Source of the DNA: Clostridium manihotivorum
GTDB lineage: Bacteria; Bacillota; Clostridia; Clostridiales; Clostridiaceae
Direction of reading: 5' to 3'
NCBI RefSeq assembly: GCF_004015185.1
Contig: NZ_CP025746.1
Location: 5,907,776 to 5,971,775, forward strand
DNA: 64,000 nucleotides
Positions 1-8,644 of the stretch are shown one piece after another. How positions within the stretch are numbered: position 1 is the stretch's first letter; every line of letters begins with the position of its first letter. The notes beneath the pieces are model-generated. The model was given only the letters and a program-made list of their open reading frames with translations. It was not told the origin of the DNA and did no database searches. Both the position numbers and the translations under genes were made by a program.

Positions 1-45
1 TTAAGCTTTTATTCTATATTAAGTAATTGAAATATTTATTAGCTA

Positions 46-150
46 TATAGGTGTATCACTTCATACTAAAATTTATATTTTCAATTCCTCCTCCTAGAAA
101 CCAGAGTAGTTTTGAAAAAAGATTTCGCATTGAAGTTATACATTTTTAGT
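46..150. repeat. Dispersed repeat, GTACCACTT-arm family, copy 1
   Basis: The segment begins tatataggtgtatcacttca and ends near gaagttatacattttt. It aligns by eye along its length with 49940-50050, including the central CTCCTCCTAGAA-like part. Related copies lie near 410-470, 59108-59210 and 62588-62640. The ends are weakly inverted (GTATCACTT against AAGTTATAC here; GTACCACTT against AAGTGGTAC in better copies). No protein is encoded. It could be a MITE-like element or a structured RNA. Confidence 0.6.
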
Positions 151-190
151 ATATATAATTGCAAGATTTATAAACTTAATAAAAAATAAA

Positions 191-239
191 AAAACCTAAA
201 TTAAAACATGCTTATATAGCATACTTTAATTTAGGTTTT
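191..239. terminator. Strong bidirectional terminator-like hairpin
   Basis: A perfect 15-bp inverted repeat (191-205 and 225-239, AAAACCTAAATTAAA arms) encloses a smaller ATGC/GCAT stem. The minus-strand side is followed by a long T-rich tail, from the A-rich run at 181-194. It probably ends a gene lying left of the window on the plus strand, or a minus-strand transcript from the 240-740 gap. Confidence 0.6.
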
Positions 240-749
240 GCCTGCTAACCAGTAACAATCCTAATACTATTATTTGATTATATTAATATTATACCATCAC
301 TGTAAACATTGTCAACAGGTATTTAATACTCATTTAAAGTATTACCCTTAATTTAAGCTCATCAAAGTATCTGATGCGTAACCACTTAGTTCCAACATAG
401 CACTTTAATATGTACTACTTCATAATAAAACTTATATTATCGGATTGAAGTGGTATATCTTTAGCTAAAAATATTAAATATTAGTAAATGTAACTCCATA
501 AGGGTTTTAATTTCTAAAATAGAAGCCTATACTAGTGTTAGGAATACAATAAGCAAATTGCTAATGCATGTTTCATTAGTGATTTTTTTATGCAGCTACC
601 TTTTTCTAACTTTTAAAAAGTTTAGGTAGGCCATAAGTTGTGTTATCCCATATTTCATATGAATAAAAGCTATATGAAATTAACTTTTTGGACAAGTATA
701 TCTGAAGTATAAGATTACTATGTCAAATATTACTTAGGAGGGTTATTAT
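240..749. other. Intergenic region rich in repeat fragments
   Basis: No credible gene is visible. It holds a half-copy of the fold-back repeat (about 358-412, with tatctgatgcg...aaccacttag), a short copy of the GTACCACTT-arm repeat (about 410-472) and a terminator hairpin at 555-588. The last 100 bases should carry the promoter of the phosphodiesterase gene, but no clear -35/-10 pair can be fixed by eye. Confidence 0.5.
555..588 (+). terminator. Orphan plus-strand terminator
   Basis: AAATTGCTAATG (555-566) pairs over its full length, with two G-U wobbles, with CATTAGTGATTT (574-585), and a T-run follows. No gene ends here, so it closes an unseen short transcript or acts as an attenuator in the leader of the following phosphodiesterase gene. 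Confidence 0.55.
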
Positions 750-2030
750 ATGAAAGCTAATCCTATTATAATAATATCTTTAGATGGTGTTGGAAGAAAA
801 GATTTTGATTTGTTAAAAACTCTACCAAACTTTGGAAAACTACTTAAATCTAGCTCATACTCTTATAAAGTTAATAGTATATATCCATCTCTAACTTATC
901 CTGCTCACACTTCAATAGTAACAGGTAAGAAACCTGCTAATCACGGTGTAGTAAACAATATATTGTTGCAACACTATAGAGCTTCTTCCGATTGGTTTTG
1001 GTTTAGATCACAAGTTGAAGGTGAAACCATTTATGATTTAGCTAAGAAGGCGGGTTATACCACTGGAGCTATATTATGGCCTGTAACAGGCAAGGCTAAG
1101 ATAGATTATAACATACCAGAGATATTCGCAAATCGCTGGTGGCATAATCAGGCAATGGTATCCTTATATAGCGGAAGTCCGATATATCAGTTACTCATGA
1201 ACTTTAAATATGGCTACTTAAGAGAAGGCAAAAAGCAGCCTGAGCTTGATAACTTTTCCACTGAATGTGCGCTTTATCTGCTTAAAAAAGGTAAGGTAGA
1301 CTTCCTCATGCTTCATCTTACAGATGTTGATACTATGAAGCATCATCATGGTACGGAAAACGAGGAGGTAACTCATGCGCTAAGAAGACACGATGCTAGA
1401 CTAGGAAAAATACTAGAAGCAATGAATAATAATGATTGCTATAAAAATTCTACTATAGTATTGTTGGGCGATCACTCACTTATTGACACTGAAAAAGTTA
1501 TTAACTTAAATAGTGTGTTTTTAAAAGAAGGATATATAACTAAGGATGAAAAAGGGAAATTCTTAGAGCCTAGGGTATATATGAATAACTGCGATGGCTC
1601 TGCCTACGTATATATAAAGGATTCTACAGAGGAACTACAAAATAAAATTATAAATCTAATAAAAGACTTTTCAAAGAATAATGATGACTGTATAGAGGAA
1701 GTACTAAGTGGTGACGACCTAAAGCCTCTAGGTGTGGATAAGAACTGCACTCTTATGCTTGAGGCTAAGAAAGGATATTACTTTTCAAACGACTTAGCTG
1801 GTGAAGCTATAGAAGAAGTTGGAGAAAAATATGATAAAGCCACCCATGGATATTCTCCTTTTAAAGAAGATTACCAAACCTTCTTCTTGGTTAGCGGAGA
1901 TAGCATAAGAAAAGACTATAACATAGGTCAAATGAATCTAATAGATGAAGCTCCTACTATTGCAAAAATAATAGGCAAAGAACTAGAAGGTGCAGATGGA
2001 CGAGTTATTAGTAGCATATTTGATGTCTAA
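750..2030 (+). CDS. Nucleotide pyrophosphatase/phosphodiesterase-like alkaline-phosphatase-superfamily enzyme
   Basis: A 426-residue enzyme of the alkaline phosphatase superfamily, ENPP-like branch, which hydrolyses phosphodiester or pyrophosphate bonds using two metal ions. Visible ligands are Asp12 in SLDG, the Thr54 nucleophile in YPAHTSIVTG, Asp192 and the histidines of DVDTMKHHHG, Asp241-His242 in LLGDHS, and the late histidine of ATHGYSP. No signal peptide or membrane segment is seen, so it is probably cytoplasmic. The start has a good ribosome site (TAGGAGGG) about 8 bases upstream. It stands alone, convergent with the btuD end of the cobalamin locus. The substrate cannot be read from sequence; nucleotide-sugar, phospholipid or phosphonate diesters are possible. 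Confidence 0.88.
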   Translation: MKANPIIIISLDGVGRKDFDLLKTLPNFGKLLKSSSYSYKVNSIYPSLTYPAHTSIVTGKKPANHGVVNNILLQHYRASSDWFWFRSQVEGETIYDLAKKAGYTTGAILWPVTGKAKIDYNIPEIFANRWWHNQAMVSLYSGSPIYQLLMNFKYGYLREGKKQPELDNFSTECALYLLKKGKVDFLMLHLTDVDTMKHHHGTENEEVTHALRRHDARLGKILEAMNNNDCYKNSTIVLLGDHSLIDTEKVINLNSVFLKEGYITKDEKGKFLEPRVYMNNCDGSAYVYIKDSTEELQNKIINLIKDFSKNNDDCIEEVLSGDDLKPLGVDKNCTLMLEAKKGYYFSNDLAGEAIEEVGEKYDKATHGYSPFKEDYQTFFLVSGDSIRKDYNIGQMNLIDEAPTIAKIIGKELEGADGRVISSIFDV

Positions 2031-2165
2031 TATAATAATCTTGTTGTAAACCAGTTTTATTATTTTACCACTGATAACTATAGTATATATTTTTGCAATC
2101 CGAAAACTTTGGTAAGATTACGGACAATCGTGCATAAAAGATTTAAATACTTGTTTACACACTAC

Positions 2166-2210
2166 AAAAAGCACCACTGCAAAGCCTCCTGCTAAGTAGT
2201 GATGCCTTTT
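2166..2210. terminator. Bidirectional terminator between convergent genes
   Basis: An imperfect stem (AAAAAGCACCACT against AGTGATGCCTTTT) with A-rich and T-rich flanks lies between the convergent phosphodiesterase and btuD genes. It can serve both strands. Confidence 0.6.
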
Positions 2211-2233
2211 CTATATCATAAACCAATTTATAC

Positions 2234-2270
2234 GTGTCCTAAGATCACCAACCCTATGATTTTAGGACAC
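2234..2270. repeat. Inverted repeat GTGTCCTAA/TTAGGACAC
   Basis: Perfect 9-bp arms at 2234-2242 and 2262-2270 enclose a 19-base loop just downstream of btuD. There is no T-run on either strand, so it is not a classical terminator. It may stabilise the 3' end of the cobalamin operon mRNA. Confidence 0.5.
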
Positions 2271-2296
2271 ACATGAATTGTAGTTATGAACCTTAT

Positions 2297-3073
2297 CTAA
2301 TTTCTAGTAAATATTATATGTTTTTCCTCTGCAATTGATACCACTTTACAGTCCACACCATAAACTTCTTTTATATTATTAGGAGTTATTACTTTCTCTG
2401 TAGGCCCATTGGCAAATACTTTTCCATCCTTCATTATAACTGTATTATCAGAATATTTTAGGGCCAAGTTTATATCGTGTAGTACTGAGATTATGGTTTT
2501 ACCAGATTTCTTTATTTTTATTAAGTTGTCAAGTATATCAAGCTGATGCTTTATATCTAGGTGGGACAATGGTTCATCTAATATTATGCACTGGCTTTCT
2601 TGAGCAATAGCCCTCGCAAGTAATACCCTCTGTCTTTCCCCCCCACTAATTTCAGTTATAAGCTTATCTTTTAGGTTAAGAGTTCCTGTAACCTTCATGG
2701 CCTCAAGGACTTTTTCAATATCAGTCGTTTTCTCATTGCCTAGAAACTTAACCTTGCTACTTCTTCCCATCATAACTACATCATAACAGCTAAACTCTAG
2801 TTCAAGTAAAGTATCTTGAGGAACATAGCTTATAATGTCAGCCAAATCTCTTGCTTTTATTTTATTAATAGGAGTCTCTGAAACCACTATACTACCTTTA
2901 CTTGGTGAAATATATTTAATTATGTTTTTCACTAAAGTTGTTTTTCCACTTCCGTTAGGCCCTACTATAGAATAGAACTTACCTTTTTCAAAACTAATAT
3001 CTATGCCCTTTAGGATCAAATTTTTATTAGCTTTATACTCTAATTGTATGATGTCAACTATAGGCATATTCAT
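2297..3073 (-). CDS. btuD: Corrinoid ABC transporter ATP-binding protein BtuD
   Basis: ATPase of the BtuCDF vitamin B12/corrinoid importer, acting on the inner face of the membrane with BtuC. The Walker A motif GPNGSGKTT, the ABC signature ISGGERQRVLLARAI and the Walker B motif CIILDEP are intact. Translation most likely begins at the ATG at 3073, which overlaps the btuC stop as ATGA and so gives translational coupling. A TTG 18 bases upstream is less likely. This is about 258 residues, normal for the family. It is the last gene of the locus. The cob neighbours and riboswitch favour corrinoid over ferric siderophore, which the same family also moves. Confidence 0.9.
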   Translation of the reverse strand: MNMPIVDIIQLEYKANKNLILKGIDISFEKGKFYSIVGPNGSGKTTLVKNIIKYISPSKGSIVVSETPINKIKARDLADIISYVPQDTLLELEFSCYDVVMMGRSSKVKFLGNEKTTDIEKVLEAMKVTGTLNLKDKLITEISGGERQRVLLARAIAQESQCIILDEPLSHLDIKHQLDILDNLIKIKKSGKTIISVLHDINLALKYSDNTVIMKDGKVFANGPTEKVITPNNIKEVYGVDCKVVSIAEEKHIIFTRN

Positions 3074-4068
3074 ACTCTCTTTCTTTTCCAAAGAAGATAT
3101 ATAAAAAATGGAGCTCCGAAAATACTAGTGATAGCTCCAACAGGAAGCTCAGTAGGCGCCATTATTGTTCTTGCCAAGGTATCACATATAAGCAAAAACA
3201 AGGCTCCAAGTATGAATGAAAATGGTATAAGCTCTCTATGATTGGCTCCTACTATTAGCCTTGCTATATGTGGAATTATAAGTCCTATAAAACCTATTAC
3301 TCCACTAACCGATACAATTACTGCAACCATAATTGAACTCAATAGTATAATATACTTCTTTAACTTATCAGCCTCTACCCCTAAGGTATATGCCGCCTCA
3401 TCTCCAGATGCCATTATGTTAAGCTGCCTGTAAGATAAGTTAAATATGAAGGATATTAGAACTACTATAGGTAATACAACAATTATCTGTTTATATGAAG
3501 CTTCATTAAAGCTTCCCATGGTCCAATAAACTATTCTTTCCATAGCCTCTCTATGTAGAATCATTGAAAGGGATATCATTGAAGAAAAAAGAAAGTTTAT
3601 AGCTACCCCAGCAAGTAATAGAGTAGATGTAGGCAGCTTTTTCCCCACTTTAGCTATGTTATATACTAATATCAAGGAAACAAAAGCTCCCACAAAGGCA
3701 AAGATAGTTGTAAAAAACAATCCTTTTGTTTCTAGTCTTAGTATTATAGCTAGCGTAGCACCTAAAGCCGCTCCTGAGGATATTCCAAGTATATAGGGAT
3801 CAGCCATTGGGTTTTTAAATATTCCTTGAAATACAGCCCCACTTACTCCAAGACCTGCACCCACTGTTATAGCCAATATTACTCTTGGTAATCTTATATC
3901 AAATATTATCTTTACATATACTGAATCTATATTCGTCCCTATTATCTTAAACCATATCAGTTTAGCCGCTTCAGTAGCTTTGATAGAGGCTGAACCGATT
4001 GTAATAGATATTAGAGAACATGTTATAAGCAGTATAATGAGACCTACTAACAATCTCTTCTTCTTCAT
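3070..4068 (-). CDS. btuC: Corrinoid ABC transporter permease BtuC
   Basis: FecCD-family permease of 332 residues, almost wholly hydrophobic, with about ten membrane helices expected for the family. It forms the homodimeric channel of the BtuCDF corrinoid importer. The family-typical region GVSGAVFQGIFKNPMADPYI and the cytoplasmic coupling region with GVIGFIGLIIPHIAR are present. It follows btuF by 11 bases and overlaps btuD by 4 bases, so the three are co-translated. Siderophore permeases share this fold; the setting decides the B12 call. Confidence 0.9.
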   Translation of the reverse strand: MKKKRLLVGLIILLITCSLISITIGSASIKATEAAKLIWFKIIGTNIDSVYVKIIFDIRLPRVILAITVGAGLGVSGAVFQGIFKNPMADPYILGISSGAALGATLAIILRLETKGLFFTTIFAFVGAFVSLILVYNIAKVGKKLPTSTLLLAGVAINFLFSSMISLSMILHREAMERIVYWTMGSFNEASYKQIIVVLPIVVLISFIFNLSYRQLNIMASGDEAAYTLGVEADKLKKYIILLSSIMVAVIVSVSGVIGFIGLIIPHIARLIVGANHRELIPFSFILGALFLLICDTLARTIMAPTELPVGAITSIFGAPFFIYLLWKRKRV

Positions 4069-4079
4069 TTCATTACCTC

Positions 4080-4988
4080 TTAAAAAGCTTCTGGATGAAG
4101 TATCTTAGCTAGTGCCTCTAATCCATCTGCCTGTCTTGGCCCTTGCCTAACCAGCATGTTATCATCTATTTCAAAAACTTTATTAGCTTTAACTGCTGAA
4201 AGATCTTTATATCTATCTGCTTGGATAAATCTTTTTTTAGCATCATATTTATCTGATACTATTATCATGTCAGGGTTATTTTCAACTATCTTTTCGAAAC
4301 TATAATTCCACCCCTTCACATCCTTAGCTATATTATCTCCTCCAGCCTTTTCTATAAGCTGGCCAACAAAGGTATCTCCACCTGCAGTATAATCCTCTTT
4401 TCCAAAGTCTACAACATAGTAAAGCTTAACTTTTTTAGCACTCTTAAGCTTATCTTCTACTTGAGTTACCTTCTTTTTCATTCCATCTACTATCTTTTGA
4501 CCATCTTCTTTTACCCCAAGTACTTCTGAAGTATCTAGAATGTTCTTATAAGCTCCATCAAAACTGTCTTCTCCATAAAGCACAGCTACCTTAATTCCTA
4601 AGTCCTCAAGTTTCTTAAGAACCTCCTTTGAAAAGTGAGCCCCTGCTATAACTAAATCAGGTTTAAGCTCTGTTATTTTTTCTATATTAGGATTTTCCAA
4701 GCCCCCAACCTTTTCTACCTTAGAAACAGCTTCTGGATAATCATCATAGTCTGATCTACCAACTAATACATTTTCTTTCTTTAATGCAAATATAGTTTCT
4801 GTAGCTCCTGGTGATAAAGTCACAACTCTTTGCGGAAGCTTATCTAATACAACCTCTCTATTATAGGAGTCTGTAATCTTTATTCCTTTAACCTGTTCCT
4901 TTTTAGGTTCTTGCTTTTGACAAGCACCTAATGATAAAGTAATCACTAATGAAACAAATATTATCGTAATCCTTCTTATATATTTCAA
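4080..4988 (-). CDS. btuF: Corrinoid-binding lipoprotein BtuF
   Basis: A 302-residue substrate-binding protein of the class III (BtuF/FhuD-like) fold, which captures corrinoids outside the membrane and delivers them to BtuC. The N-terminus is a lipoprotein signal ending in LSLGAC, so Cys23 would be lipidated. The mature part has the two-lobe pattern, with RVVTLSPGATETIFAL early and NNPDMIIVSD late. The start is TTG with a strong AAAGGAGG site 8 bases upstream. A weak hairpin near 5098-5114 separates it from cobC, so btuFCD may also be transcribed on its own. Confidence 0.88.
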   Translation of the reverse strand: MKYIRRITIIFVSLVITLSLGACQKQEPKKEQVKGIKITDSYNREVVLDKLPQRVVTLSPGATETIFALKKENVLVGRSDYDDYPEAVSKVEKVGGLENPNIEKITELKPDLVIAGAHFSKEVLKKLEDLGIKVAVLYGEDSFDGAYKNILDTSEVLGVKEDGQKIVDGMKKKVTQVEDKLKSAKKVKLYYVVDFGKEDYTAGGDTFVGQLIEKAGGDNIAKDVKGWNYSFEKIVENNPDMIIVSDKYDAKKRFIQADRYKDLSAVKANKVFEIDDNMLVRQGPRQADGLEALAKILHPEAF

Positions 4989-5029
4989 CTTCTCTTCCTC
5001 CTTTATTCTTATTGTTTATCCTAAATAGC

Positions 5030-5118
5030 TGCTATGAACCAATTAAATCACTAACTTTAGCTAGCAAAAAGTTTTATTCTTTCATTTACAGTACAAAGTC
5101 GCTGGAGCGAACTTCTAC
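5030..5118 (-). repeat. Terminator-associated repeat with weak hairpin
   Basis: Contains aaatcactaactttagctagc followed about 40 bases on by cagtacaaag and a small GC hairpin (TCGCTGGAGCGA). The same order (ACTAnnTTTnnCTAGC, then GACAGTAAAA, then a hairpin) is seen at 27378-27460 and 32950-33045. It lies between cobC and btuF and may be a partial terminator. Confidence 0.45.
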
Positions 5119-5145
5119 AGTTAATTTTTGACTCATATTCCTTTT

Positions 5146-5742
5146 CTAGCCGTTCAACACTTCTAAAACTGCACTCTCATCATATATAGTAAAAAGTGTG
5201 TAACAGCCATGATTGATATTAAACTTATAAAAAGCTTCATGTCCTAGAGATAAAAGATAGCAAATAGCAGCTCTTATAGTTCCGCCATGTGCAACCACAG
5301 CTACAATTTCTTCTCCTTTTGACTCACTTATGATTTTCTCAATTCCTAAGCTCACTCTAGAATAAAAGGCTTTGAAGCTTTCTCCTTCAGGGAACATAAA
5401 AGTTCTATAATCTTTAATAAAATTCTGAAATTCATCGTGGTAATTTAAATCTATATATCTGTAATCTTTTCCTTCCCATTTACCAAAATCAATCTCATTA
5501 AAGGCTGGTTCCTCTAAGAATTTTATATCTTCCTTAGAAAAATCGAAAACCATGTCTGCAGTAACCTTTGCCCTTTTTAGAGACGAATAATAAACTTTGT
5601 TAATATTCATTTGTCCAAGTTTACTCTTTAAGTTTATATTTTGTATAATTCCGTTATTACTTAATGGATAGTCACAAGTTCCTTGATATATTCCTTTATT
5701 ATTTGCCTCAGTTTCCCCATGTCTTATAAAAATTAACTTCAT
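5146..5742 (-). CDS. cobC: Histidine phosphatase, probable alpha-ribazole phosphatase CobC
   Basis: A 198-residue phosphoglycerate-mutase-like phosphatase. In the cobalamin pathway CobC removes the phosphate of alpha-ribazole-5'-phosphate or adenosylcobalamin-5'-phosphate, the last steps of nucleotide-loop assembly. The catalytic motif IRHGETEAN is at the N-terminus, the second histidine is in VVAHGGTIRAA and the acidic region is FGKWEGKDY. The ATG at 5742 is preferred because GGGAG lies 8 bases before it; the frame also opens at 5760. Broad-specificity phosphatases look alike, so the name rests on its place between cobS and btuF. Confidence 0.82.
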   Translation of the reverse strand: MKLIFIRHGETEANNKGIYQGTCDYPLSNNGIIQNINLKSKLGQMNINKVYYSSLKRAKVTADMVFDFSKEDIKFLEEPAFNEIDFGKWEGKDYRYIDLNYHDEFQNFIKDYRTFMFPEGESFKAFYSRVSLGIEKIISESKGEEIVAVVAHGGTIRAAICYLLSLGHEAFYKFNINHGCYTLFTIYDESAVLEVLNG

Positions 5743-5885
5743 TAATAAATCTCCCATCAAAGTAAATACTTCTCTATTAAGTAACTCATATCAGTGGCTT
5801 TAATTTGTGGCTCTGATAAAGTTCCCTGCTTAATATAGCCTAGTTTTTTATCTCCTATAAAGCTTTATATTTATAAACTTCTGCT

Positions 5886-6623
5886 TTACCTAAGCAAATT
5901 GAAAACTATTAAAGCAATAACTTCATTTAACTCAATACTTGCCCCCAAAATATCTCCTGTCACTCCATCTAGTCTTTTTTCAATGTAGGTTCTAAAAATC
6001 AGTGTAAAGATTACTCCTACAATTATAACTATTAGGCCATTAAGCCTAGCAGCTAAAAGAGTTACACCTATTCCTATAAACAAAGCTAAAAATAAGGTTG
6101 TTTTAGAAATCTTTCCTATGAATAAGTCTCCCAATCCTTCCTTTTCTCTTGCATACCTTCTTTTGTACATAAGAAGTGTAGCAAGAGATCTACTTATAAC
6201 TGGAGATACTAGAAGGGCGGTATAGATGTTTATATTTGGCATATCTTGTAGTGCTGAAAATCTTAGGAGTATGATAATTATTAATGCTAAAACTCCGAAG
6301 GTTCCTACTCTACTATCCTTCATTATCTCCAGTACTCTTTCCTTATTTCTTCCGGAAAAAATGCCATCTGCCGTGTCGCTTACGCCATCTAGATGAAGGC
6401 CTCCAGTTATTATAATATGAGATAATATAGTAAAAACACTTGGAAGTACTCCATGAAAAAAAGTGCTGGTTCCAAGATATATAAGCATATCTAAAGCACC
6501 TACTATAACACCTACAATTGGAAAATACCTTACTGCATCAGCAAAATCTTCTCTTTTTACTTCTAAACTCAAGTTTATTGGTATCCTAGTCATAAACTGT
6601 ATGATCAAAATAAGCTTTTTCAA
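5886..6623 (-). CDS. cobS: Adenosylcobinamide-GDP ribazoletransferase CobS
   Basis: A 245-residue integral membrane enzyme that joins adenosylcobinamide-GDP with alpha-ribazole (or its phosphate) to make adenosylcobalamin (phosphate). The family signature HLDGVSDTADG, which binds Mg2+, and the following RVLEIMKDSRVGTFG are intact. Several hydrophobic helices follow. The start is TTG with GGGGGA 5 bases upstream, one base after the cobU stop, so the pair is translationally linked. The substrates come from CobU (GDP-cobinamide) and CobT (ribazole phosphate), both encoded just upstream. Confidence 0.93.
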   Translation of the reverse strand: MKKLILIIQFMTRIPINLSLEVKREDFADAVRYFPIVGVIVGALDMLIYLGTSTFFHGVLPSVFTILSHIIITGGLHLDGVSDTADGIFSGRNKERVLEIMKDSRVGTFGVLALIIIILLRFSALQDMPNINIYTALLVSPVISRSLATLLMYKRRYAREKEGLGDLFIGKISKTTLFLALFIGIGVTLLAARLNGLIVIIVGVIFTLIFRTYIEKRLDGVTGDILGASIELNEVIALIVFNLLR

Positions 6624-6624
6624 T

Positions 6625-7173
6625 TTATTCCCCCTTAATCCTTACAGGTAAACCCGAAACCACCAAATAAACCTCATCCGCTGCTTTTGCTATTCTTTGA
6701 TTTACTCTTCCTGCTATGTCTCTGAACTCTCTAGACAACTTATTTTCTGGAACTATGCCGCTTCCTACTTCATTAGTAACTATAACAACCTTGCATCCTG
6801 TATTTTTAAGTACCTTTATAAGCTCATCAACTTGGCACATTATATTATCTTCAAGCAATCCATAGTCATTTTCTTTATCTTCGTTAAAACTCTCTAGTAA
6901 TATATTCGAAATCATTATAGTTATACAATCTACGATTATTCCATCATACTCTTGATAAATTATATTACTAAATTCACCTTTAAAGTTCTTATAAGCTTCT
7001 AAGGTATCCCAATAATCAGGTCTTTGATTCTTATGTTTTTTTACCCGTTCCTTCATCTCTTCATCAAAGGGTATTGAGGTTGCTATATACAAAACTTTAC
7101 GAAGATCCTTTAGCAGCGACTCCCCAAAGGAAGACTTGCCACTTCTTGCGCCTCCAGTTACTAATGTAATCAT
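6625..7173 (-). CDS. cobU: Bifunctional adenosylcobinamide kinase/guanylyltransferase CobU
   Basis: A 182-residue cytoplasmic P-loop enzyme that phosphorylates adenosylcobinamide and then transfers GMP to it. The Walker A motif GGARSGKSS is at residues 7-15. The conserved HKNQRPDYWDTLE block contains the histidine that carries GMP in the known enzyme. The C-terminal VTNEVGSGIVPENKLSREFRD stretch is also typical. Its ATG overlaps the cobT stop as ATGA. Confidence 0.94.
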   Translation of the reverse strand: MITLVTGGARSGKSSFGESLLKDLRKVLYIATSIPFDEEMKERVKKHKNQRPDYWDTLEAYKNFKGEFSNIIYQEYDGIIVDCITIMISNILLESFNEDKENDYGLLEDNIMCQVDELIKVLKNTGCKVVIVTNEVGSGIVPENKLSREFRDIAGRVNQRIAKAADEVYLVVSGLPVRIKGE

Positions 7174-8246
7174 GATTTATTCTCCCATAATCCTTTATAA
7201 TTTTCTAAATCCACATTACCTTCCTCAAAGGTAGCCATTTCATTCATTACCCTTGTAGCTGCCTCTATTATGTTAAAGGCTATAGGGCATCCAGATCCTT
7301 CACCTAGTCTCATACCTAAATCTAAAATAGGTTCTAACCCTAACTGCTCCATAATCAAGCTATAACCTTTTTCTAAGGATATATGAGAAGGAAACATAAA
7401 CTCTTTGGATAAAGGCTCTATCCTATAAGCCAAAAGAGCTGCAATGGCAGAAATAAAACCATCTATCACCACAGGAAGCCTGCAACTTGCTGCTCCTAAA
7501 TATACCCCTACAAGGCCAGCTATATCAAAGCCTCCAACTTTATGAAGTACTTCTATAGGGTCCTCAGCCTTAGGTTTATTAACCTCTAGAATCTGATTAA
7601 TAACCAAAAACTTCTTTTTCATCCCCTCATCTGTAAGCCCAGCACCTCTACCAACAGCTTTATCTATAGAGCATCCAGTCAAGGACATAAGTACTGAGGA
7701 ACTAGAAGTAGTATTGCCGATGCCCATCTCTCCAGTTCCTATAAGCTTATAGCCTTCCTTCTTAAGCTTATAAACTAAATCAAAACCAATCTTAATTGCT
7801 TTAACCGCTTCTTCTCTAGTCATAGCTTCGCCTTTAGCTATGTTTGAGGTACCTTTCCTTATCTTACAGTTTATTAAGGATTTATGAGTTATATCCTCCT
7901 TTATACCTATGTCTACAACCTTTAGATCGCAACTATTGTGTCTTGCTAGAACTCCAACTCCGGTTATCCCCTTTAGAAAATTAATTGTTTGAGTTGCAGT
8001 AACTATCTGTGGAGCAGATGCTACCCCTTCTTCGCAAACACCATTGTCTGAACACATTATGACAATAGCCTTCTTATCTACATAATTGTTCAAGGCTCCA
8101 GTTATTCCAGCTAATCTTATAGCCATATCTTCAAGCTTTCCAAGACTTCCTACAGGCTTTACTAAGTTATCTGCTCTTCTTTTTGCTTCAAGCATTTTAT
8201 CTGTATATAGTGGTTTTATATTTTCCATAAAGTATAATTCTTTCAT
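7170..8246 (-). CDS. cobT: Nicotinate-nucleotide-dimethylbenzimidazole phosphoribosyltransferase CobT
   Basis: Activates the lower ligand (5,6-dimethylbenzimidazole or another base) by transferring ribose phosphate from nicotinate mononucleotide. Family motifs are clear: VKPVGSLGKLE near the start, GTGEMGIGNTT and KVGGFDIAG in the middle, and RLGEGSGC holding the catalytic glutamate near the end. The frame opens at a TTG (8264); the ATG at 8246 or the one at 8228 may be the real start, and 8246 is used here. It is the first gene of the cob operon, behind the cobalamin riboswitch. No dimethylbenzimidazole synthesis gene is nearby, so the base is probably salvaged or another benzimidazole is used. 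Confidence 0.93.
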   Translation of the reverse strand: MKELYFMENIKPLYTDKMLEAKRRADNLVKPVGSLGKLEDMAIRLAGITGALNNYVDKKAIVIMCSDNGVCEEGVASAPQIVTATQTINFLKGITGVGVLARHNSCDLKVVDIGIKEDITHKSLINCKIRKGTSNIAKGEAMTREEAVKAIKIGFDLVYKLKKEGYKLIGTGEMGIGNTTSSSSVLMSLTGCSIDKAVGRGAGLTDEGMKKKFLVINQILEVNKPKAEDPIEVLHKVGGFDIAGLVGVYLGAASCRLPVVIDGFISAIAALLAYRIEPLSKEFMFPSHISLEKGYSLIMEQLGLEPILDLGMRLGEGSGCPIAFNIIEAATRVMNEMATFEEGNVDLENYKGLWENKS

Positions 8247-8307
8247 CTTGCCTCTATCCCCCAATAATATTTAATAATAGGCATTAACTTTTAACTATAT
8301 GCTTTCT

Positions 8308-8355
8308 TGCGCATCTGCCTTTCCGAATATATTATGAAGAAAATCTGGCAGGCGA
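8308..8355. repeat. Hairpin repeat with CTGCC/GGCAG arms
   Basis: The unit starts tgcgcatctgccttt and ends ctggcaggcga. It is nearly the same as two units inside the tandem array at 55.6-55.9 kb. The CTGCC and GGCAG arms can pair. It lies in the cobT leader, between the attenuator-like terminator and the start codon. Confidence 0.5.
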
Positions 8356-8443
8356 ATAAGATTTATTCTTCTGTTAACCCTAAGCCTTAATAATGCTAGT
8401 TCCATCTAAGAAAAGGTCTTATAACCTCCTAAACAGTAAAAAA

Positions 8444-8474
8444 TTAGAGGACCTCCCTAAGGAGGCCCTCTTAC
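8444..8474 (-). terminator. Intrinsic terminator in the cobT leader
   Basis: The minus strand reads a GC-rich hairpin (arms TAAGAGGGCCTCC and GGAGGTCCTCTAA, with minor mismatch) followed by TTTTTTACTG. It lies 170 bases beyond the riboswitch and 200 bases before cobT, so it is a candidate for riboswitch-controlled or constitutive premature termination of the operon. Confidence 0.7.
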
Positions 8475-8513
8475 AATAAACACTATAATTACTGTATGTA
8501 TAAACAATTGTTA

Positions 8514-8560
8514 TATAAAAATATTCCTCTAAGGTTTCTTTTAGCTTAGAGCAACGCATT
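8514..8560 (-). promoter_or_regulatory. Candidate alternative hairpin between riboswitch and terminator
   Basis: On the minus strand CTCTAAG pairs with CTTAGAG around a 12-base loop and is followed by GAATATTTTTATA. It could be an upstream terminator or part of the expression platform. Assigned by eye only. Confidence 0.35.
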
Positions 8561-8644
8561 TCCATAAAACAGATAACTCCATTATGTTAAAGAGTACACC
8601 GTAAAATAGCTTATATCTTAGTAATTTTTCCACCCCGGAAAATT

